Shown in pieces: positions 12,806-17,784 of a DNA stretch of 17,784 nucleotides. The notes beneath the pieces were generated by a model. It did not search any database and was not told the DNA's origin. It saw only the letters and a program-made list of their open reading frames with translations. The first letter of the stretch is position 1. Every line of letters starts with the position of its first letter. This DNA comes from Victivallales bacterium (GTDB lineage: Bacteria; Verrucomicrobiota; Lentisphaeria; Oligosphaerales; Oligosphaeraceae): assembly GCA_017964325.1 (NCBI GenBank), contig JAGCSE010000323.1, forward strand, positions 1-17,784, read 5' to 3'. The translations under genes and the position numbers were made by a program.

Positions 12806-15256
12806 TCAGTGGGGGCGTTTGCGTTTGAAATTCAGGAGTTCGGAGGCTCGAAGGAGGCGTTCTTTCATCTTCCGTTCTTCAATGTTTTCGCCTGGCGGTT
12901 GGACAGGCGTTTCCGGATGAAGTTGCCTGACTGTGACTTCCGGCAGTACGTAACGCCCCTCCAGAAGGGCGGTAAGGCATGATTCCGTGCAGCGGACGGC
13001 GGCATCGGAAAAGAGCAGGAGCTCCTCCAATTCGGGCGTGCTGACGATGCCAGGCGGGAACGGCGGCACGCAGGACGGGCAGCCGCCGTGGCATGGGCAG
13101 TCTTGGATGATGTCACGGCAGAGCTTGAGGGCGTCCGTCAGACGTTCGCAGATTTTTTCGGCGTAGCCGACGCCGCCTTCGTGGGTGTCGAAGAGGAAAA
13201 GGGCGCTCGTCCACCGCTGTGCGTCGTCCGTCGCGAGGGAGATGTCCGTATCGACATCCTGTTCGTCCGCCATGCAGAGGGAAGGGGCGGCGCGCCGGAG
13301 AATGTAGGCGAGGCCGTAGAGGGCGGCGCCAAGCCAGCGTTTGTCCTTGCTATCGATGAGGGCGATCCAGTCTTTGGGCGGACGGAGCGTAAGTCCCGTC
13401 GTATCATACTCGAACGGAGGCAGCGTGATGGGGCCGTAGCCGATGTTCTCATACGTCCGTTCGCGGATTTTCTTGTAGAGCTTCGGCTGTTTGTTGACAT
13501 GGATGGCACCGAATTTCAGTTCTGCGTTCGGAAAGTCGCATTCTTCATAGACTTCTGTCAGTTCAACGCGGTTTTCCCATGAGGCTTCCGTGAAATAATC
13601 GACATGGACCTTCTCGACGGTGCAGAGCTTTTTGTCCAAATCGAGGTCCATGGACATATAGCGTTCGCCAAGATGCTGGTAAATGGCGTCTTTGTAGAGA
13701 GTTCCGCGTGCGCCGATTGGGTCGATCTCACCGATGACGACGTCATCGCAGACAATTTGGATGTTGTAGTCCGTCATGCCGCGCAGATTGACGCCTTTTG
13801 AAGGATAGTCCGTCAAACCGTAGCGGTAGCCGCCCGCCCATGGTTTAAGCGTTTCCTGTTCGGCGAGCAGCTTGATGGCCATTTGTGCGGCGGGGGACTG
13901 CCATGTCGGTTCGTCCAGGCTGACGGGATATTCCTGTGCGGAGCATGGGATGTGTTGCAGGACGATGTAGGGATTGTCAGCGTTGAGCCATGCCTGCTCG
14001 ACGGGAGCTTGTGTGATAAAGTCCGTGTGGTTAACGAGATATTGGTCTATGGGTGCGTCTTTTGCAACATAGACGATGGCGGCTCCGCCGCCTTTCCGCC
14101 CGACGCGGCCCGCCTGTTGCCAAAAGGACGCCATCGTGCCTGGATGGCCGGAGAGGATGCAGAAATCAAGATTGCCGATGTCGATGCCGAGTTCCAGGGC
14201 ATTTGTCGTGATGATGGTGTTGATGGCGCCGTTGAAGAGGTCGTGTTCAAGCTTGCGCCGTTCGGAGGGGAGAAGGCCGCCGCGGTATGGCTTGACGAGA
14301 TTGGCGAGATGGGCGTATTTGCCGTCGGTGACGGAGCGATAGAGGCGTTCGACCTCCTGGCGTCCTCGGCAGAAGCAAATGGTGCGGATGCCGAGCTCCG
14401 TCGCCTTGCGGATGAGCGGGATGGAGACGGAGGCGGGGCCTTTACGGTAATTCGCGCCGTCCTCCGCTGTGAAAAGCGGCGGGTTGATGCAGAAAAGACG
14501 GCGTTCGGGGCGGGGGGCTCCGTCCTTTTGGATAATATGGAAGTCACGTCCGAACAACGCTTTCATGTGTTCGGCGGGATTGCCGACCGTCGCGGAGCAG
14601 CCAATGAACGTCGGTCTTACATTATATAAAGCGCAGATGCGAAGGAGGCGACGGAAGACGTTGGCGACATGGGAGCCGAAGCTGCCGCGGTAGGTATGGA
14701 CTTCGTCAATGACGATATAGCGAAGGCGCGACAGAAATGATTTCCAGAGCCGTTGGTGGTTGGGGAGGAAGCCCGCGTGGAGCATGTCTGGATTCGTGAT
14801 GACGAAATCCGCGTTCTTCTGGAGGATTTTGCGTTGGTCTGGCGGCGTATCGCCGTCGAACGTACCGAATTTGCGTTCGGCGTTGACGACTTGCAGGAGT
14901 TTGCCGAGGGTGCCTTCCTGGTCGCGCGACAGGGCTTTTGTGGGATAGAGGAGGAGGGTGCTGAAGGGTGTGGCGGCGTTGGCGTATTCGTTGAGGATGG
15001 GCAGGAGGAAGGAGAGCGTCTTGCCCGATGCCGTGCGGGAGACGATGCCTGTGTCGATGTTGCGGGAGATGGAATCGAAGGCATCCGCCTGGTGGGAGTA
15101 GAGTTTTGTAAGTTTCTGTTCCGTCAGGACTTGTTGTAGTTTTGGATGGAGTGTGGGCGGCAATGGCGCGAAATCGCCGTCCTCCGCAGGGAGGACGATT
15201 TCCGCCGTGATGTTGCGTGAAAATGTATTCTTTAGATAGTCTATGAGATTATTCAT
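12806..15256 (-). CDS. DEAD/DEAH-box helicase with DUF1998-type C-terminal zinc region (MrfA/YprA-like)
   Basis: An 816-residue superfamily 2 helicase. Visible motifs are SHQADA (Q motif, 54-59), Walker A SRTASGKT (73-80), TNPDMLH, DEVH (184-187), GCSATVGN (219-226), TTNALELGIDIG and motif VI QQAGRVGRKGG (380-390). The C-terminal third has DTHEGGVGY and four cysteines in CPCHGGCPSC (C720, C722, C726, C729), the zinc site of DUF1998/MrfA-type proteins. In Bacillus MrfA is a 3'-5' helicase used in repair of mitomycin-type lesions; a DNA-repair role is inferred here. The ATG start lacks a clear ribosome binding site. The gene is the first of a minus-strand run with Memo-AMMECR1 (6-base gap) and GH5. 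No nuclease partner (MrfB) is adjacent. Confidence 0.93.
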   Translation of the reverse strand: MNNLIDYLKNTFSRNITAEIVLPAEDGDFAPLPPTLHPKLQQVLTEQKLTKLYSHQADAFDSISRNIDTGIVSRTASGKTLSFLLPILNEYANAATPFSTLLLYPTKALSRDQEGTLGKLLQVVNAERKFGTFDGDTPPDQRKILQKNADFVITNPDMLHAGFLPNHQRLWKSFLSRLRYIVIDEVHTYRGSFGSHVANVFRRLLRICALYNVRPTFIGCSATVGNPAEHMKALFGRDFHIIQKDGAPRPERRLFCINPPLFTAEDGANYRKGPASVSIPLIRKATELGIRTICFCRGRQEVERLYRSVTDGKYAHLANLVKPYRGGLLPSERRKLEHDLFNGAINTIITTNALELGIDIGNLDFCILSGHPGTMASFWQQAGRVGRKGGGAAIVYVAKDAPIDQYLVNHTDFITQAPVEQAWLNADNPYIVLQHIPCSAQEYPVSLDEPTWQSPAAQMAIKLLAEQETLKPWAGGYRYGLTDYPSKGVNLRGMTDYNIQIVCDDVVIGEIDPIGARGTLYKDAIYQHLGERYMSMDLDLDKKLCTVEKVHVDYFTEASWENRVELTEVYEECDFPNAELKFGAIHVNKQPKLYKKIRERTYENIGYGPITLPPFEYDTTGLTLRPPKDWIALIDSKDKRWLGAALYGLAYILRRAAPSLCMADEQDVDTDISLATDDAQRWTSALFLFDTHEGGVGYAEKICERLTDALKLCRDIIQDCPCHGGCPSCVPPFPPGIVSTPELEELLLFSDAAVRCTESCLTALLEGRYVLPEVTVRQLHPETPVQPPGENIEERKMKERLLRASELLNFKRKRPH

Positions 15257-15298
15257 GAGTTATCATGCAAGATTTGAATAAATGGAAAAGCATGGCAT

Positions 15299-15323
15299 TT
15301 TATAGAGAAGATTCTACGGTCAA
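15299..15323 (-). promoter_or_regulatory. Weak promoter candidate upstream of the helicase
   Basis: On the minus strand TTGACC (15318-15323) precedes TATAAA (15299-15304) with only about 13 bases between, or TAAAAT with 15. Spacing is sub-optimal, so this is only a possible site in the 100-base divergent gap between the helicase and the YraN gene. Confidence 0.25.
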
Positions 15324-15356
15324 AAATGATTAATTCATAAAATAATGCCTTGATGA

Positions 15357-15857
15357 ATGGTTGCCATGTGGGAATGGAAGAAAATAAGCGGTTTTCTTCG
15401 GAAGACGGTGAGAAAAATCAAAGGGCGCTTTGGACGTTTTGGTCGGAGTCGTGCCGCGCATCTGCGGCTTGGCCGCAGGGGGGAGAATGTGAGCTGCCAT
15501 GTTCTGGAAGAACTTGGACTGGATGTTTTGGAACGGAATGTGCGCAACCGTTATGGCGAAATCGACATCATTGCCCGCGATGGCGTGGCATTGTGCTTCA
15601 TTGAAGTGAAGACGCGGCACAAGAGTCTCATCGGCCGTCCTGCGGACGCCGTGGATGAAACACGGCGGCGACGTCTTTCGCGGGCGGCAAGGCTGTATAT
15701 GCGAAAACTTGGTGAAGATGTGCAAGTGCCTTGTCGGTTTGATATTATGGAAGTGGTTTATGAAAAATGGCGGCTGGCATCCGTCACGTATCTGCGCCAT
15801 GCGTTCCATGAACGAAAGCCCCAAAAACGTACAGAGTGGCTAGTGGCTGGTGGCTAG
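15357..15857 (+). CDS. yraN: YraN/UPF0102 family protein (predicted Holliday-junction-resolvase-like nuclease)
   Basis: A 166-residue protein with the family core at about 38-150: LGRRGEN, LERNVRNRYGEIDIIARDG, FIEVKTRHKS and a PCRFDIMEV segment. GEID and EVKTR provide the acidic and lysine residues of a PD-(D/E)XK-like fold. The biochemical role of YraN proteins is not settled. About 35 extra N-terminal residues are strongly basic (KKISGFLRKTVRKIKGRFGRFGRSR), making it longer than the usual 120 or so. ATGs at 15357 and 15366 are both possible starts. The last residues (LVAGG) are read out of a 7-bp tandem repeat, so the natural end may have shifted. Confidence 0.88.
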   Translation: MVAMWEWKKISGFLRKTVRKIKGRFGRFGRSRAAHLRLGRRGENVSCHVLEELGLDVLERNVRNRYGEIDIIARDGVALCFIEVKTRHKSLIGRPADAVDETRRRRLSRAARLYMRKLGEDVQVPCRFDIMEVVYEKWRLASVTYLRHAFHERKPQKRTEWLVAGG

Positions 15858-15861
15858 TGGG
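15836..15861 (+). repeat. Heptamer repeat GTGGCTA, about 3.7 units
   Basis: GTGGCTA, GTGGCTG, GTGGCTA and a partial GTGGG run across the stop codon of the YraN gene (TAG at 15855-15857). Gain or loss of one 7-bp unit would change the reading frame of the protein's last residues. Confidence 0.85.
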
Positions 15862-15910
15862 TGTGGTATGCATTTGAAAATCACAGGTGTCCGCATAAAT
15901 TATATAAATC

Positions 15911-16057
15911 ATGATGTACATTAAAAACAACCTCATCTACAAAGGCGTTGCGACGGCGCGGGAGGGGCGCACTCTGTGCGACCGGTTGCGTGAAATGCAA
16001 TTTTCATTGGTTTTTCATGACGATGCGAAAATGCTTTATATATTGTATAAAATATAA
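15911..16057 (+). CDS. Possible small protein of 48 residues
   Basis: An ATG-started frame (a second ATG follows directly) ending in TAA at 16055-16057. The protein begins MMYIKNNLIYKG, has a charged middle (REGRTLCDRLREM) and ends FHDDAKMLYILYKI. The middle is GC-rich in an otherwise AT-rich gap, as would be expected of coding sequence. There is no visible ribosome binding site and I do not recognise the family. A GCAC/GTGC hairpin (15967-15979) lies inside. Could equally be spurious. Confidence 0.3.
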   Translation: MMYIKNNLIYKGVATAREGRTLCDRLREMQFSLVFHDDAKMLYILYKI

Positions 16058-16214
16058 ATATAGATAATAAAATGAGGCAATTTCAAAATTGCTCAAATGT
16101 CTTTGTTAAGGAAACCACGGATTGCACTGATTTTTCATGGAGCGGCCGCTGGCCGCAACCAAATAATCATCATGCAATCTTTTCCTCTCTTGCCTTATCT
16201 TCTCATGTCAAACC

Positions 16215-16237
16215 GCGCGATGGCGGCGCCATTGCGC
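16215..16237 (+). repeat. 10-bp stem hairpin with 3-base loop
   Basis: GCGCGATGGC (16215-16224) pairs with GCCATTGCGC (16228-16237) with a single G-T wobble and loop GGC. It sits inside copy 2 of the composite repeat and is absent from copy 1. There is no T-run, so it is not a terminator. Confidence 0.75.
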
Positions 16238-16255
16238 ATTTCTACTGGGGTGAGG

Positions 16256-16340
16256 ACGTGAGACGTGAGACGTGAGACGTGAGATTGGAGACGATTAGAC
16301 GATTAGACGATTAGATTGGAGACGATTAGACGATTAGACG
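16256..16340 (+). repeat. Compound heptamer/octamer array
   Basis: Four ACGTGAG heptamers (16256-16283), ATTGGAG, three ACGATTAG octamers (16291-16314), ATTGGAG again, two more ACGATTAG octamers (16322-16337) and ACG. The ATTGGAG plus octamer block is itself duplicated. The array runs directly into the GCAGGAAAAT box. Confidence 0.93.
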
Positions 16341-16443
16341 GCAGGAAAATTTTTGCGAAATTCATCGGCCTTCGGTGCCAAGGCTGGTTCTGAAAATCAC
16401 AGATGAAAATTAGGCAAGATAAATACTTTTGAAATTACCTCAA

Positions 16444-16523
16444 CAATTAACAATTTTAGCATAAAGCTTAAAGCAAATACAGGTTGCCTTCGGCGAAAGG
16501 CTTTTTCAATTAACAATTTTAGC
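16444..16523 (+). repeat. Direct repeat of a 17-mer flanking a hairpin
   Basis: CAATTAACAATTTTAGC occurs at 16444-16460 and exactly again at 16507-16523, 63 bases apart, and the similarity continues a little further (TAAA, CTT). Between them lies a GCCTT/AAGGC hairpin. A related hairpin stands at 16368-16384. Confidence 0.7.
16486..16506 (+). terminator. Terminator-like hairpin with T5
   Basis: GCCTT (16486-16490) pairs with AAGGC (16497-16501) and is followed by five T residues. A similar GCCTT/AAGGC hairpin at 16368-16384 has no T-run. It could end plus-strand transcripts from the YraN gene or the candidate small gene before the convergent gene at 16666, but the stem is short. Confidence 0.35.
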
Positions 16524-16665
16524 TTAAAACTTGAAGTTTAAAAACAAATTCTGAATACTAAATTTTATTTGGAATTAATGAATATCCCAGAATCTTGCAT
16601 TTATTTATCAAGAGCCAGTCACAAAAAGCAATTTACGTAGAATAAATAAGCATTAGCATTAATCA

Positions 16666-17784
16666 TTAATTCTTGAAATAAGTCCAATCAACAAGTATTC
16701 CTCTGCCCTGGTCAAATGACGCACCGACCAAGGTGATGGCCTTTCCAGATGATTGATATTTCAAATAGTATTCCTTGTCCTCTATCTGGGTCAACGCCGT
16801 CGGCGATGGCTTGTCCAGTTTGAATTCGAAGATAAAGACATGGTCCCTTGTCGAAACCACCGCGTCAATACGTCCGTCAGATGTCCGTGCCTCGGCTTCC
16901 ACTTCACCACCCAGCAACAAGAAGGTGATGAAGAAAATAGTCTGGTAATAGTGCTCGTCCCCACCACGGATGTCGTATGGGATGGAGGCGAAATACGACT
17001 GCAATACTTTCATGAAATCTTCTATGCGGTTCTCCCTTATCAACGTCATCAGTTGGAACACCAGCCCGGCTGTCTCGCCATCCTTTCGCCCGCTGTAGTA
17101 TGCCAATAGCTGCGTATTGAACGACTGTTCAACTTCATAGTCGGGGAAGCCCAGTCGGTACATGCTGCTGCCGAGGGGGCCTGGCAAAATCTCTTTTATG
17201 GTCAGGTAACCAGTCTGCCATAGCAGTCCCATGGGGTCCAGATTATCCAGCTCATATGCGCCGAACACCAGATCTGAGACAGGTATCGAGACAGCCTTCT
17301 CGAAATTGAACCGCACGTTCTTCGCAAGCTCAAGAAGGAAGCTCGGCATTCCCGTCTTGCCCCAGTAATTGGAGAACTTGTAGTCGTTGGAGAAGAACGT
17401 CGAGACGGATACTGGGTTGCAGACATGCGTTTCGTCATCGGAGAAGCGGTATCCGTCATACCATTTCAGGAGCCTTCCCATCAGCTCTTCTTCCGGGCAG
17501 CCATTTGCGGCGGCTGCGAGCGGGATGCGGTCCGCGAAGTTTTCACGGATTTCCGCCTCCGAGAAGCCCAGCATCCCCGCATATTCAGGATTCAGCGTGA
17601 CGTCCGTCAGATTGTTCAGGTCCGAGAACAGCGACACGTGCGCGAACTTGCTGACTCCCGTGATGAACGCGAAGCGGATGAGGCCCTCGTATGTCTTGAT
17701 GACGTTGTAGAACCCTTTGAGCTGCTTGAGAATTGTCGGCATGTTCGGATTGTCGATATTGCCAAGGATGGGCTTGTCGTATTC
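16666..17784 (-). CDS. AAA-ATPase-like/PD-(D/E)XK nuclease family protein (DUF1703 type), 5'-truncated by the window
   Basis: The frame is open to the window edge, so 372 C-terminal residues are seen and the N-terminal ATPase part with Walker A is missing. The visible N-terminus begins EYDKPILGNIDNPN, the segment just after the Walker B-like DEYDKP of the AAA_34/DUF1703 family, followed by LKGFYNVIKTYE, FAFITGVSKFAHVSLFS and LNNLTDVTLN. The C-terminus has GRIDAVV and FIFEFKLDK, the D...ExK signature of the PDDEXK_9 nuclease fold. Such genes occur in many copies in Bacteroidota, Lentisphaerota, spirochaetes and relatives; their function is not established. An internal ATG at 17742 is not the real start. 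Confidence 0.92.
   Translation of the reverse strand, partial: EYDKPILGNIDNPNMPTILKQLKGFYNVIKTYEGLIRFAFITGVSKFAHVSLFSDLNNLTDVTLNPEYAGMLGFSEAEIRENFADRIPLAAAANGCPEEELMGRLLKWYDGYRFSDDETHVCNPVSVSTFFSNDYKFSNYWGKTGMPSFLLELAKNVRFNFEKAVSIPVSDLVFGAYELDNLDPMGLLWQTGYLTIKEILPGPLGSSMYRLGFPDYEVEQSFNTQLLAYYSGRKDGETAGLVFQLMTLIRENRIEDFMKVLQSYFASIPYDIRGGDEHYYQTIFFITFLLLGGEVEAEARTSDGRIDAVVSTRDHVFIFEFKLDKPSPTALTQIEDKEYYLKYQSSGKAITLVGASFDQGRGILVDWTYFKN

Larger units (their letters stand above)
16137..16360 (+). repeat. Dispersed composite repeat, copy 2
   Basis: The 51 bases at 16137-16187 match 57-107 with three differences, including the GCGGCC hairpin (16142-16156). The CTCATGTCAA tail follows at 16202, without the 14-bp expansion of copy 1. 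Downstream come a strong hairpin (16215-16237), heptamer and octamer arrays (16256-16340) and the GCAGGAAAAT box that also opens the window at 2-29. Both copies have the same orientation. Confidence 0.75.
15858..16665. other. Repeat-rich intergenic region
   Basis: An 808-base gap that is AT-rich apart from two GC islands (about 15950-15995 and 16140-16240). It contains a possible 48-codon gene, the second copy of the dispersed repeat, a strong hairpin, heptamer and octamer arrays, a terminator-like hairpin and a duplicated 17-mer. A 15-mer TGAAAATCACAG(G/A)TG occurs at 15875 and again at 16391. From 16524 to 16665 I see only AT-rich sequence without structure I can name. Confidence 0.7.

Noticed and set aside
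13883..14629. 248-codon plus-strand frame opposite the helicase
   Set aside because: Antisense to conserved helicase motifs; no recognisable domain.
136..16340. CRISPR array
   Set aside because: All arrays consist of 7-, 8-, 9- or 14-bp units joined directly, without spacers, and there are no cas genes.
1..17784. tRNA, rRNA, riboswitch or insertion sequence
   Set aside because: No such structure, CCA end, transposase motif or long terminal inverted repeat could be found by reading either strand.

Overview
The window reads as an accessory-rich piece of a moderately GC-rich bacterial chromosome. Secreted glycoside hydrolase, Hanks-type Ser/Thr kinases fused to SUMF1 and CD225/dispanin domains, long TPR proteins, a DUF1703-type AAA/PD-(D/E)XK protein and many intergenic minisatellites together suggest a PVC-group organism (Lentisphaerota/Kiritimatiellota-like). 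This is an inference from gene families; no rRNA or strict phylogenetic marker is present, so the assignment is tentative.

Layout: 1-415 is non-coding and repeat-rich (a dispersed box with a GCGGCC hairpin and a 7 x 14-bp array). At 416-3706 (+) lies a large membrane-spanning Ser/Thr kinase with five 50-residue repeats and a C-terminal SUMF1 domain, followed by a dense series of hairpins and a terminator (3553-3861). Facing it tail-to-tail on the minus strand is a three-gene operon, read from 9433 down to 3903: an FGGY sugar kinase, a secreted/anchored TPR protein of 886 aa, and a second Ser/Thr kinase with a CD225/dispanin-like C-terminus. The operon has a good sigma70-type promoter with an overlapping 13-bp inverted repeat. 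A 14-unit CTAG-containing 9-bp array separates it from a second minus-strand run, 15256 down to 9723: an MrfA/YprA-like helicase, a Memo-AMMECR1 fusion, and a secreted GH5 glycosidase. A YraN-family gene (15357-15857, +) diverges from the helicase. The stretch 15858-16665 holds a second copy of the dispersed repeat with heptamer/octamer arrays and possibly a 48-residue gene. The window ends in a 5'-truncated DUF1703-family AAA/PD-(D/E)XK gene (minus strand).

How the genes may work together: the two kinases and the TPR protein could form an envelope signalling module, but only gene order supports this. GH5 and the FGGY kinase are compatible with polysaccharide use. The helicase suggests DNA repair.

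The most interesting signals are: (i) a C-terminal SUMF1 segment in the first kinase whose residue and codon pattern resembles the variable region of a diversity-generating retroelement, followed by a cluster of hairpins; (ii) a dispersed composite repeat family with an expandable minisatellite inside it; (iii) an in-phase run of 14 CTAG tetranucleotides; and (iv) a membrane-anchored Memo-AMMECR1 fusion.
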